Assembly: GCA_030653385.1 (NCBI GenBank)
Contig: JAURZM010000025.1
Coordinates: forward strand, 124,001-188,000
Length of the DNA: 64,000 nucleotides
Reading direction: 5' to 3'
From: Rubrivivax sp.
GTDB lineage: Bacteria > Pseudomonadota > Gammaproteobacteria > Burkholderiales > Burkholderiaceae_C
The translations under genes and the position numbers were made by a program. The notes below the pieces were generated by a model, which made no database searches, was not told the origin of the DNA, and saw only the letters and a program-made list of their open reading frames with translations. Position 1 is the first letter of the stretch. Every line of letters begins with the position of its first letter. Shown here piece by piece: positions 36,262 through 44,907 of this stretch.

Positions 36262-37476
36262 TCACGAAGGCGTGCTGGCGGCCCCGTCCACCCGCACCGC
36301 GCGCCAGGCCGCCACGGTGGCCAGCACCTGCAACAGCAGGCAGCCCGCCACCACCGCGGTGTAGCTGCCGCTGGCGTCGAACACCGCCCCGGCCAGCCAG
36401 GGCCCGGCCAGGTTACCTAACGCTGCACCGGTGTAGAGCGCACCGATGATCGAAGCCACCGCGCGAGCGCCGAAGAAGTCCATGCACAGTGCCGGCAACA
36501 GCGACACGATGCCGCCGTAGCTGATGCCCATCCACAGCGCAAACACCGCCATCGCCGCATAACCGCCAGCGCCGCCCCAGCACAAAAAGGCCAGCCCCAG
36601 CGAAGCCTGCGCCATGACCAGCGTGACGGGCCTGCCGATGCGGTCGGCCAGCGCACCGATGGCAAAACGCCCGCTCAGGCTGCCGATGCCGATCAGGCCC
36701 ACCAGGCCGACGGCACGCGCGTCGGTGATGCCCAGGTCGCGCGCCGCGGCCGACACGTGGGCAAAGGGAATGAACATGGCCGGTGCGCCCAGCAGCGTCA
36801 TCGCAAACAACCAGCGCCAGCGCGGGCTGCGCAGCGCCTCGCGCAAGGTGTGGCCGCTGACGGGTCGCGCCAACCCTGCCGTGGCGGCCGGCGCGCGGCG
36901 CAACAACAGCGTGGCACCCAAGCCCACCGTCAGCACTCCCACGGCCAGCAGGCGCAGCGCCATGCGCCACTGCAGCATGTCGATGGCCCAGGCCGCCAGC
37001 AGCGGCACCACCAGCGTGCCTGCGCCAATGCCGGCACTGGCCAGGCCCGCGGCCAGGCCACGCCGACGCTGGAACCAGGGTTGCACACAGCCGATGCTGG
37101 GGGCATAGACCAGGCCGATGCCCACACCCAGGCCCACACCGTAGGCCAGCGTCACCTGGTTCAAGGACGTGGCCCAGCTGCTGGCCAGCAGCCCGGCGCC
37201 GATCAACACCATGCCGCTGCCGGTGACCACACGCGGGCCGTAACGGTCGGCCAGCATGCCGGCGCCGGCGCCGAGCAGAAAGTAGATCAAGCCGGACAGT
37301 CCGAAGACCAGCGACACGTCGGCCCGCTGGGCCTGGAACTCCGCGCTGAAGGGTGCGAAAAAAGCGGCGAAGGCATACGACACACCGAAGATCACCGCCA
37401 GCGCCACGAAACACGCCCACACCACCACCCAGGCGTAACGCGGTTCGTCGTGGGCGGGGTCCATGCCTGGCAGCAT
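36262..37476 (-). CDS. MFS transporter, oxalate/formate antiporter or monocarboxylate-like
   Basis: A 404-residue, 12-helix major facilitator protein. The helix 2-3 loop GMLADRYGPRVV and the equivalent loop in the second half, GALADRIGRPVT, are the MFS signature pair. SFRFAIGALADRIG-type spacing and the PSIGCVQPWFQRRRGLAAG segment between helices 4 and 5 are typical of the OFA/MCT branch. Start could be ATG 37476 or ATG 37464. Substrate is unknown, probably an organic anion. It lies 14 bases downstream of the antiporter gene on the same strand, so co-transcription is likely. Confidence 0.88.
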   Translation of the reverse strand: MLPGMDPAHDEPRYAWVVVWACFVALAVIFGVSYAFAAFFAPFSAEFQAQRADVSLVFGLSGLIYFLLGAGAGMLADRYGPRVVTGSGMVLIGAGLLASSWATSLNQVTLAYGVGLGVGIGLVYAPSIGCVQPWFQRRRGLAAGLASAGIGAGTLVVPLLAAWAIDMLQWRMALRLLAVGVLTVGLGATLLLRRAPAATAGLARPVSGHTLREALRSPRWRWLFAMTLLGAPAMFIPFAHVSAAARDLGITDARAVGLVGLIGIGSLSGRFAIGALADRIGRPVTLVMAQASLGLAFLCWGGAGGYAAMAVFALWMGISYGGIVSLLPALCMDFFGARAVASIIGALYTGAALGNLAGPWLAGAVFDASGSYTAVVAGCLLLQVLATVAAWRAVRVDGAASTPS

Positions 37477-37490
37477 AGCCGCGCAAAAGC

Positions 37491-38705
37491 TCAGTCGCGC
37501 CGCGCCAGCACGCCCTGCAGGCGGCGCAGCATCGGTGTCACCACCGGCACCGTCAGCATCGTGCTGCCCACCGCCATCAGCAGCAGCGCGGTGAAGGTTT
37601 CGCTGGTGATGACCTGCTTGTCCAGCAGCACGTTGGCAAAGATGATCATGATCAGCGCCTTGGTCTGCAGCAGCCAGCCGATCAGGCTGGCCTCACCCGG
37701 CTGCCACTTCAGGATGCGGCCCGCCAGGTGCACACCCACGAGCTTGCCCACCACGCTGGCGGCCAACAGCCAGGCGCCGGCGATGAACACCGTGGCCACA
37801 CCGCCGTCCCCCGGCAGGCCCCATTGCGTGCGCAGGCCCGTGCTCAGGAAAAACACCGGCATCAGCACCAGCAGCACATGGTGGCGCAGCAGGTCCATCT
37901 GCTCCTGCTTGAACCAGTGCGCGTCGATCACCGCACCGGCCAGGAAGGCGCCCACCATGAAGTGCAGCCCGCACCAGTCGGCGCCCAGCGCGCAGGCAAT
38001 CAGCCAGATCAGCGCCAGGTACCAGCGGTCGCTGTCGGGCAGGCGCCGCATCAGCTGGCGCAGCAGCACCGACAGCAAAGCAAAGGCCAGCAGGAAGGCT
38101 GCCTGTTTGCCGACCCGTCCCCAGTCCAGCAGGATCAAGGCCAGCACGCCCCAGATGGCGATGTCGTCCAGGCTGGCGTAACGCAGGATGCGCTGGCCGA
38201 TGGGCCGGCGCAGGAGGTCCAGCTTTTCCATGAACAGGATCAGGATGGGCAAGGCCGTCACCGCACACGACATGCCCACGCCGGCCACGAATTGCCAGGT
38301 TTGTGCCTGCGGCCCCATCCAGCCCGACGACAGGCCCAGCATCACCAGCGCCGCGCCGCAGCCCAGCAACAAGGGCATGCCCAATGCCAGGCCCGCGGTG
38401 ATGCCACTTTCGCGGCGGTGTTTCCAGGCTTGGGCCAGGTCGAGTTCGATGCCGGCGATGAAGACAAACAGCGACACCGCCCACCAGGCCACGCTGTTCA
38501 GGCTCTGGATCACCGCGGGGGTGAACAGGGCGCCGTGGGCCTCGGGGAGCCAGTGGCCCACCACCCCCGGGCCCAGCACGATGCCGGCCACGATCTGCAC
38601 CACCACCAGCGGCGCCCAGTACTCGGTGCGCGCCAGCCGCCACACCAGGTAGGGCAGGGTGAAGACGATCAGCATCGCCACGAGGAAGAGTTCGGTGGTG
38701 TTCAT
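37491..38705 (-). CDS. cation:proton antiporter, CPA2 family (Na+/H+ exchanger domain)
   Basis: A 404-residue membrane protein with about 12 hydrophobic helices and the CPA2 hallmark segments FVFIAGIELDLAQAW and ASLDDIAIWGVLAL; the latter holds the paired acidic residues expected in the ion-binding site. No C-terminal TrkA/RCK domain is present, unlike KefB/C. The ATG at 38705 is chosen because the preceding extension is arginine-rich and not membrane-like. Function is exchange of Na+ or K+ for protons; specificity is not readable from the sequence. Confidence 0.88.
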   Translation of the reverse strand: MNTTELFLVAMLIVFTLPYLVWRLARTEYWAPLVVVQIVAGIVLGPGVVGHWLPEAHGALFTPAVIQSLNSVAWWAVSLFVFIAGIELDLAQAWKHRRESGITAGLALGMPLLLGCGAALVMLGLSSGWMGPQAQTWQFVAGVGMSCAVTALPILILFMEKLDLLRRPIGQRILRYASLDDIAIWGVLALILLDWGRVGKQAAFLLAFALLSVLLRQLMRRLPDSDRWYLALIWLIACALGADWCGLHFMVGAFLAGAVIDAHWFKQEQMDLLRHHVLLVLMPVFFLSTGLRTQWGLPGDGGVATVFIAGAWLLAASVVGKLVGVHLAGRILKWQPGEASLIGWLLQTKALIMIIFANVLLDKQVITSETFTALLLMAVGSTMLTVPVVTPMLRRLQGVLARRD

Positions 38706-39018
38706 CCCAGGCCGCTCAGGGGCGCGCGCAAAGCGCGGGAATGTACCTGAAGGGGGCGCCGCGCCGGGGCCTTCCCGGGGCCGCCTTCCCGGGTGTTTGC
38801 CGCGTCGCCCGGTGACCACCGTGCGCCAGCCGGTCCACGAAATGGGGCTGGCAGTGGCCGCCAGCCTGCTGCAGGCGCTGGGGCAGACACCCACCGCGCC
38901 CACCAGCTACCCGCCGCTGTCGCTGGTGGTGCGCGAGTCGACACGGCCGCTGTAACGCGGTGCGGCAAGCTGCGGTGCGGCAAGCCGCGGGTGCTGCAGT
39001 TTCTGCGGCCGTCGCTGC
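38706..39018. other. intergenic region holding the LacI remnant
   Basis: The gap is about 310 bases. Apart from the regulator tail at 38812-38955 it holds GC-rich sequence with short CCCGGG runs near 38776-38792. The stretch 38956-39005 has a short repeated GTGCGGCAAG-C motif (GTGCGGCAAGCTGCGGTGCGGCAAGC). No intact gene is seen. Confidence 0.5.
38812..38955 (+). pseudogene. remnant of a LacI/GalR-family regulator, C-terminal end only
   Basis: The plus strand reads VTTVRQPVHEMGLAVAASLL and ends LVVRESTRPL before a TAA. This is the conserved last strand-helix-strand of LacI-type repressors (TTVRQP...MG...A...L...LVVREST). Nothing resembling the DNA-binding or sugar-binding domains precedes it; the upstream 100 bases are a GC-rich non-coding stretch. 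It appears to be the tail of a regulator gene deleted when the flanking genes were brought together. Confidence 0.75.
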
Positions 39019-40212
39019 TCAGATACGCGACAGTGCCTGCACCAGGTCCTCGCGCAGGTCTTCCACATCCTCCACCCCCACGCTCAGCCGCACCAGCGCA
39101 TCGCCGATGCCCAGCGCCGCGCGCGTGGCCGCCGGGATGGTGGCGTGCGTCATGATGGCCGGGTGTTCGATCAGGCTTTCGACACCGCCCAGGCTTTCGG
39201 CCAGCGCGAAGATCTGCACCGCTTCCAGGAAGCGGCGCGCGCCGGCCAGGTCGGTGGCCAGGTCGAGCGAGATCATGCCGCCGAAGCCACCGGGCTGCTG
39301 CCGTCGCGCCAGTTCATGCTGCGGGTGCGACGGCAGGCCCGGGTAGTGCACCCGCGCCACCTTCGGCTGGGCTTGCAGCCAGCGTGCGAGCTCCAGCGCA
39401 TTGCTGTTGTGGCGCTCGATGCGCAGCGCCAGCGTCTTCAGCCCACGCAACGCCAGGAAGCTGTCGAAAGGCGACGCGATGGCCCCCACCGCGTTCTGCA
39501 AAAAACCCAGGCGTTCGCGTGTCGCCTGCAGGCGCGCTTCGGCGCCGACGATGGCCACGCCGCCGATCACGTCGCTGTGGCCGTTCAGGTATTTGGTGGC
39601 CGAGTGCACGACGATGTCGAAGCCCAGCTCCAGCGGGCGCTGGTTGTAGGGGCTGGCGAAGGTGTTGTCGGCGGCGGTCAGGATGCCCCGTTCGCGGGCG
39701 ATGGCCGCAATGGCCTTCAGGTCGGCCAGCTTCAGCAGCGGGTTGGTCGGTGTCTCGACCCAGATCAGCCGGGTCTGCGGCGTGATGGCCGCCAGCAGGT
39801 TCTGCGGGTTTGTCAGGTCGACATAGCTGAACGACAAGCCCGCGCTTTCGCGCCGCACCTTGTCGAAGAGGCGGAAGCTGCCGCCGTAGATGTCGTCGCC
39901 GCTGATCACGTGTGAACCGGCCGGCAGCAGTTCCAGCACGGTGGCAATGGCGGCCAGACCCGAGGCAAACGCAAACGCCGCGGCGCCACCTTCCAGGTCG
40001 GCCACGTTGCGCTCCCAGGCCCAGCGTGTGGGGTTGTGGCTGCGACCGTAGTCCAGCCCCTTGTGCACACCGGGGCTGCTCTGCACATAGGTGCTGGTGG
40101 CGTAGATGGGCGGCATGATGGCGCCCGTGCTGGGGTCGGGCGACTGGCCTGCGTGGATGGCGCGGGTGGCGAAGCGGTGGGTCTTGTCGTTGTTGCTCAT
40201 GGGGTGGTCCAT
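39019..40212 (-). CDS. trans-sulfuration PLP enzyme, cystathionine gamma-lyase/gamma-synthase type
   Basis: A 397-residue Cys/Met-metabolism PLP-dependent enzyme. The Schiff-base lysine is Lys207 in HSATKYLNGHSD; the PLP phosphate loop FASGLAAIATVLELL, the YGRSHNPTR substrate loop and WVETPTNPLL are all present. The start ATG at 40212 shares one base with the CBS stop (TGATG), so synthesis is coupled to the preceding gene. Pairing with a CBS-domain cystathionine beta-synthase favours the reverse trans-sulfuration lyase (cystathionine to cysteine), but gamma-synthase or O-succinylhomoserine sulfhydrylase activity cannot be excluded from sequence. Confidence 0.93.
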   Translation of the reverse strand: MDHPMSNNDKTHRFATRAIHAGQSPDPSTGAIMPPIYATSTYVQSSPGVHKGLDYGRSHNPTRWAWERNVADLEGGAAAFAFASGLAAIATVLELLPAGSHVISGDDIYGGSFRLFDKVRRESAGLSFSYVDLTNPQNLLAAITPQTRLIWVETPTNPLLKLADLKAIAAIARERGILTAADNTFASPYNQRPLELGFDIVVHSATKYLNGHSDVIGGVAIVGAEARLQATRERLGFLQNAVGAIASPFDSFLALRGLKTLALRIERHNSNALELARWLQAQPKVARVHYPGLPSHPQHELARRQQPGGFGGMISLDLATDLAGARRFLEAVQIFALAESLGGVESLIEHPAIMTHATIPAATRAALGIGDALVRLSVGVEDVEDLREDLVQALSRI

Positions 40213-41594
40213 CACGCCAGGCTGCGGCGCAGGTGTTGAAGGAGGTCGAAGCGCGTGACGAGGCCGTGAAAGCCCGACGCGTCGGCAATGATGGCCACCA
40301 GCCCGCGGTCCAGCACACGTTGCAGCGCGTCGATGCCGGCGTCGGGCAGCAGGGTCTCGAGCGCGCTGCTCATGGCACCCGACACGGTGTCGTGGAAATG
40401 CGCCGCGCTGCCACGCAGGCGCAGCAGCAGGTCGGTTTCGTCGATCACGCCCACCAGCCGGGTGCCTTCCAGTACCGGCAGTTGCGACACCTCGGCGGCG
40501 CGCATGCGCTGGAAGGCCACCAGCAGCGTGTCGGCCGGCGTCACGCTGACCACGCCACCGTCTTCGTTGCGGCGCGAGATCAGGTCGCGCAGGTCGCCGT
40601 AGCGGGGCCGGGCCAGCAGGCCGGCGTCGACCATCCACTGGTCGTTGTAGACCTTGCTCAGGTAGCGGGTGCCGGTGTCGCAGACGAAGCTCACCACACG
40701 CTTTGCTGTGGTCTGCTCGCGGCAGTAGCGCAGGGCCGACGCCAGCAGCGTGCCGGTGGACGAGCCGCCGGCAATGCCCTCGCGCTTGAGCAGTTCACGC
40801 GCCGTGGCAAAACTCTCTTCGTCGCCGATGGAGTAGGCCGCACGCACGCCCGACAGGTCGGCGATGGACGGAATGAAATCCTCGCCGATGCCTTCGACGG
40901 CCCACGAACCCACGGGCCCGATGACACCGGTCTTGATGTAGTCGCACAGGATCGAACCCGCCGGGTCGGCCAGCACGAAGGCGGTGCTTGGCGAGACCCG
41001 CTTGAAGAAGGTGGTCAGGCCCGCGAGCGTGCCACCCGAGCCCACGCCGCAGACGATGGCATCCACGTCGTGCCCCATCTGCGCCCAGATTTCGGGGCCG
41101 GTGCCGGTTTCGTGCGCCAGCGCGTTCGTGGGGTTGTTGAACTGGTCGGCAAACCAGGCGCCCGGTATGGTGGCGCTCAACGCCGCAGCGCGTTCCTGGT
41201 AGTACTCGGCATGGCCCTTGCCGACGTCGCTGCGTGCCATGTGCACCTCGGCGCCCATCGCCTTCAGGTGCAGCACCTTCTCGGGCGACATCTTGTCGGG
41301 CACCACCAGCACCACGCGGTAGCCCTTGGCACGTGCCACCAGCGCCAGGCCCAGGCCCGTGTTGCCGGCGGTGGCTTCCACCACCGTGCCGCCGGGCAAC
41401 AGGCGCCCGTCGCGTTCGGCGTCCTCGATCATGGCCACGCCGATGCGGTCCTTGATCGAGCCGCCCGGGTTCTGCAGCTCCAGCTTCAGGAACAGCCGGC
41501 AGGGGCCGGTGTCGAAGCGGGTCACTTCCACCAGCGGCGTGTTGCCGATGAGGTCGAGCACCGCGGGCCGGGTGGCTGTTCGAGTGTCGGGCAT
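40212..41594 (-). CDS. cystathionine beta-synthase (cysteine synthase fold plus C-terminal CBS domains)
   Basis: A 460-residue PLP enzyme. The catalytic domain shows PLP lysine Lys48 in NPGGSIKDRIG, the phosphate loop GVGSGGTLAG and the substrate loop EATAGNTGLG. From about residue 335 a pair of CBS repeats follows (VVSVTPADTLLVAFQRM ... LVGVIDETDLL), typical of regulated cystathionine beta-synthases; no heme-binding N-terminus is present. The start is ATG 41594 behind an AGGAGG site. It condenses serine and homocysteine, or can act as O-acetylserine sulfhydrylase. The next gene is the partner lyase. Confidence 0.93.
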   Translation of the reverse strand: MPDTRTATRPAVLDLIGNTPLVEVTRFDTGPCRLFLKLELQNPGGSIKDRIGVAMIEDAERDGRLLPGGTVVEATAGNTGLGLALVARAKGYRVVLVVPDKMSPEKVLHLKAMGAEVHMARSDVGKGHAEYYQERAAALSATIPGAWFADQFNNPTNALAHETGTGPEIWAQMGHDVDAIVCGVGSGGTLAGLTTFFKRVSPSTAFVLADPAGSILCDYIKTGVIGPVGSWAVEGIGEDFIPSIADLSGVRAAYSIGDEESFATARELLKREGIAGGSSTGTLLASALRYCREQTTAKRVVSFVCDTGTRYLSKVYNDQWMVDAGLLARPRYGDLRDLISRRNEDGGVVSVTPADTLLVAFQRMRAAEVSQLPVLEGTRLVGVIDETDLLLRLRGSAAHFHDTVSGAMSSALETLLPDAGIDALQRVLDRGLVAIIADASGFHGLVTRFDLLQHLRRSLA

Positions 41595-41739
41595 GGCGCC
41601 TCCTTTGCCGCAGTGTGCAGCCCGGGGCCGTGGTCTGCAAGCCACCGCAGCGCATCAGCCTGTGCGCCGCGACAATGAACACGGTGGAATCAGCAGATGC
41701 AGCAGACAGGCCACCTGCTGCAGGCGGGGCTGGCGGCGA

Positions 41740-42885
41740 TCAGCTCATCGTCGCTTGCGCCTCCAGACGGTCGCGGCCGCGGGCCTTGGCCTGGTACAGC
41801 AGCTGGTCCGCGCGTTCCAGCGTGGCCTCCGGCAGTTCGCCCGGGCGGTGCATCACCAGGCCGATCGAGACCGTGAAGCTCAGCGCCGAGCCATCGGCCA
41901 GCGGCAGCTGCGCCGCGGCAACACGCTGGCGCAGCCGCTCGGCCAGCGCGGCCACGGCATCGGCCTGTGCATCGTCGAAGACCACGACAAACTCCTCGCC
42001 GCCCCAGCGGCCCACGGTGTCTTCGCTGCGCACGCTGTGGCTGGCCACGTTTGCGAACAGGCGCAGCACCTCGTCGCCCACGGCGTGGCCGTGGCGGTCG
42101 TTCACGAGCTTGAAGTGGTCGATGTCGAGCAGCGCCACCGCAAAGGGGCGTCCCCGCCAGGCCCTGGCCTGGGCCTGCTTCAGCACATCGTGCATGTGGC
42201 GGCGGTTGAACAGGCCCGTGAGTTCGTCGCGCACCGCCAGTTCCTGGATGCGCGCCAGCGCTTCGGCGAGTTCGCGACGCTGCTGACCCAGCCGTGCCCG
42301 CAGTTCGCTCAGCCGCCCCGCCAGCAGCGCGATCGGCGGGATCGAGAACAGCAGCAGGCCGAACACCAGCAGTTCCTCAACGGGTGGGTAACGGTGCGGC
42401 TGCAACTGGGCGAGCACGGCCATCACCACGCCGAAGGCCAGCAGCGTGGCCACGGTGATGTGCTGCACCTGCCGGGCGGGCAGCGCAAAGATGCTGAAGA
42501 CCAGCGCCAGGCACGCCATCGGCACCGCCAGCAGGCGCAGCGGGCCTGCCAGCGCGTAGCAGACGACGGCGGAGCCGATCGACCAGACGATCTGCGGCGC
42601 TGTCAATGCAGGGTCGCGCAAGTGGGCCGTCCAGCCGCGCGCCAGCGCCAGCCAGACCCCGGCGCTGAACAGCATCGACAGCGGTGCCCACACCGTGACC
42701 GCCATGGCGTCGGCATGGCCCAAGGCCACCACCCCCACCATCAGCAGCACGCTGCCGCCCTGCGCCAGCAGCGCGGCCAGCACCTGCAACCGCCAGGCGC
42801 GCACCCGCTCGGATGGCAGACGCCCCAGCCCGGTGGCGTCGGCCGCGGACGGGGCGTCGGGGGTGTGCACCACGGAGCCTCTCAT
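41740..42885 (-). CDS. membrane-bound diguanylate cyclase
   Basis: A 381-residue protein. About six N-terminal membrane helices (residues about 30-195, e.g. VLAALLAQGGSVLLMVGVVAL and ELLVFGLLLFSIPPIALLAG) are followed by a short coiled coil (RLGQQRRELAEALARIQEL) and a GGDEF domain. The active site GGEEF begins at about residue 295 with an RSED I-site five residues earlier; DELTGLFNRRHM and LLDIDHFKLVNDRHGH are intact. The N-terminal part is of the multipass type with no recognised sensory domain. The start ATG 42885 precedes HTPDAPSAADATG. Confidence 0.9.
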   Translation of the reverse strand: MRGSVVHTPDAPSAADATGLGRLPSERVRAWRLQVLAALLAQGGSVLLMVGVVALGHADAMAVTVWAPLSMLFSAGVWLALARGWTAHLRDPALTAPQIVWSIGSAVVCYALAGPLRLLAVPMACLALVFSIFALPARQVQHITVATLLAFGVVMAVLAQLQPHRYPPVEELLVFGLLLFSIPPIALLAGRLSELRARLGQQRRELAEALARIQELAVRDELTGLFNRRHMHDVLKQAQARAWRGRPFAVALLDIDHFKLVNDRHGHAVGDEVLRLFANVASHSVRSEDTVGRWGGEEFVVVFDDAQADAVAALAERLRQRVAAAQLPLADGSALSFTVSIGLVMHRPGELPEATLERADQLLYQAKARGRDRLEAQATMS

Positions 42886-43120
42886 CAGCGGATTTTCGGC
42901 CGCCGCTGGCAGAACTTGAACCGTTGCCTTCTTCTTGCCGCCGCTGCCCTGTCGCTGGCCGCAGAACCCCGTGTTCCTTCGACGAACGCTGCTCAAGCGC
43001 CACCGCGTGCTGCCCGGTTTCGACCTGGCGCTGGGCTTTGCGCTGCTTGGAGGAACAATCGCAGCGCGCTGCCCCAGCCAGCGTCGACACCATCGAACCG
43101 CATTGCCGAAGGAAACCGCC

Positions 43121-44680
43121 GTGAACAAACCCCCGCTGACCATCCGCATGCACGAGCGCGACAACGTGGCCATCGTGGCCAACGACGGTGGCCTGGACGT
43201 GGGCACGGTGTTGAGCGACGGCCTGGTGCTGGTCGACCGAGTGCCCCAAGGCCACAAGGTGGCGCTGGTGGACATCTCCGACGGCGCGCCGGTGCTGCGT
43301 TACGGTATCCCCATCGGTCATGCGCTGAAAACCATTCCCGCCGGCAGCTGGGTGCACGAGCGCCTGCTGCAGATGCCCGCCGCACGCGGGCTGGAAGGCC
43401 TGCCCATCTCGACCGTGAAAGCGCTGGCGCTGCCGCCATTGCAGGGCTACACCTTCGAAGGTTTTCGCAATGCCGACGGATCGGTGGGCACACGCAACAT
43501 CCTGGCCATCACGCAGACCGTGCAATGTGTGGCCGGTGTCACCGACTTTGCGGTCAAGCGCATCAAGGCCGAGTTGCTGCCCAGGTACCCGAACGTGGAC
43601 GACGTGGTGTCGCTGGAACATGGCTACGGCTGCGGCGTGGCCATCGACGCACCCGACGCGGTGGTGCCCATCCGCACGCTGCGCAACATCAGCCTGAACC
43701 CCAACTTCGGTGGTGAGGTGATGGTGGTCAGCCTGGGCTGCGAAAAGCTGCAACCCGAACGGCTGCTGCCGCCGGGTTCGTTTGCGATCGCCGACGAACG
43801 CAAGCCGGAAGGCAGCGCACTCGACGTGGTCTGCTTGCAGGACGACGCCCACGTCGGTTTCATGTCCATGGTCGACAGCATCGTGCGCCAGGCCGACACC
43901 CACCTGCAGCGCCTGAACCAGCGCCGCCGCGAAACCGTGCCGGCCAGCGAACTGGTGGTGGGTGTGCAATGCGGCGGCAGCGACGCCTTCAGCGGTGTCA
44001 CCGCCAACCCGGCGGTGGGCTTCTGCACCGACCTGCTGGTGCGCGTCGGCGCCAGCGTGATGTTTTCAGAGACCACCGAGGTGCGCGACGGCATCGACCA
44101 GCTCACTTCACGCGCCACCACACCCGAAGTGGCCCGGCGCATGATCGAAGAGATGGCGTGGTACGACAGCTACCTGCAACGCGGCAGCGCCGACCGCAGC
44201 GCCAACACCACGCCGGGCAACAAAAAGGGCGGCCTGTCCAACATCGTCGAAAAGGCCATGGGGTCCATCGTCAAAAGCGGCAGTGCACCCATCAGCCATG
44301 TGCTGGCGCCGGGCGAGAAGCTGAAGCACAAGGGCCTGACCTACGCCGCCACACCGGCCAGCGACTTCATCTGCGGCACGCTGCAGTTGGCCGCCGGCAT
44401 GAACCTGCACGTGTTCACCACCGGCCGCGGCACGCCTTACGGACTGGCCGCGGTGCCGGTGATCAAGGTGGCCACGCGCAGTGACCTGGCGCGCCGTTGG
44501 CACGACCTGATGGACATCAACGCCGGCACCATCACCGACGGCACCGCCACCATCGAAGACGTGGGCTGGCAGCTGTTCCACCTGATGCTGGACGTGGCCA
44601 GCGGGCGCAAGAAGACCTGGGCGGAACAGTGGAAATTGCACAACGCGCTGGTGCTGTTCAATCCGGCGCCGGTGACTTGA
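43121..44680 (+). CDS. garD: galactarate dehydratase
   Basis: A 519-residue dehydratase of the UxaA/GarD family converting galactarate (meso-mucate) to 5-keto-4-deoxy-glucarate. It aligns by eye with E. coli GarD (523 residues) over nearly its whole length: [38 protein letters not shown] segment ([14 protein letters not shown]), [39 protein letters not shown] and [11 protein letters not shown]. The start is GTG 43121 with AAGGA upstream. The small N-terminal SAF domain and large C-terminal domain are both complete. No gar transport or aldolase genes are adjacent. Confidence 0.96.
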   Translation: MNKPPLTIRMHERDNVAIVANDGGLDVGTVLSDGLVLVDRVPQGHKVALVDISDGAPVLRYGIPIGHALKTIPAGSWVHERLLQMPAARGLEGLPISTVKALALPPLQGYTFEGFRNADGSVGTRNILAITQTVQCVAGVTDFAVKRIKAELLPRYPNVDDVVSLEHGYGCGVAIDAPDAVVPIRTLRNISLNPNFGGEVMVVSLGCEKLQPERLLPPGSFAIADERKPEGSALDVVCLQDDAHVGFMSMVDSIVRQADTHLQRLNQRRRETVPASELVVGVQCGGSDAFSGVTANPAVGFCTDLLVRVGASVMFSETTEVRDGIDQLTSRATTPEVARRMIEEMAWYDSYLQRGSADRSANTTPGNKKGGLSNIVEKAMGSIVKSGSAPISHVLAPGEKLKHKGLTYAATPASDFICGTLQLAAGMNLHVFTTGRGTPYGLAAVPVIKVATRSDLARRWHDLMDINAGTITDGTATIEDVGWQLFHLMLDVASGRKKTWAEQWKLHNALVLFNPAPVT

Positions 44681-44907
44681 GGCAGGGCTGCTTGCGCGGC
44701 CCTCAGCCGACGGTGATGACGGGCGGCTTCCTGGCAGCTCGTCCTGTCGATCGGTGACGCCAGCCTGCGACCGAGGTGGCTCCGCGCGAGCACGCTGCGC
44801 GTGCCGAGCGCCTCTGGGCGGTGGCCGAGTTCGGGCTCCCTCGGCTGGCAGGTGTCGGCACCGTGGTGCGGGCCTTGCGGCGCTAGACTTCCGTGCGGGC
44901 CGCACAC

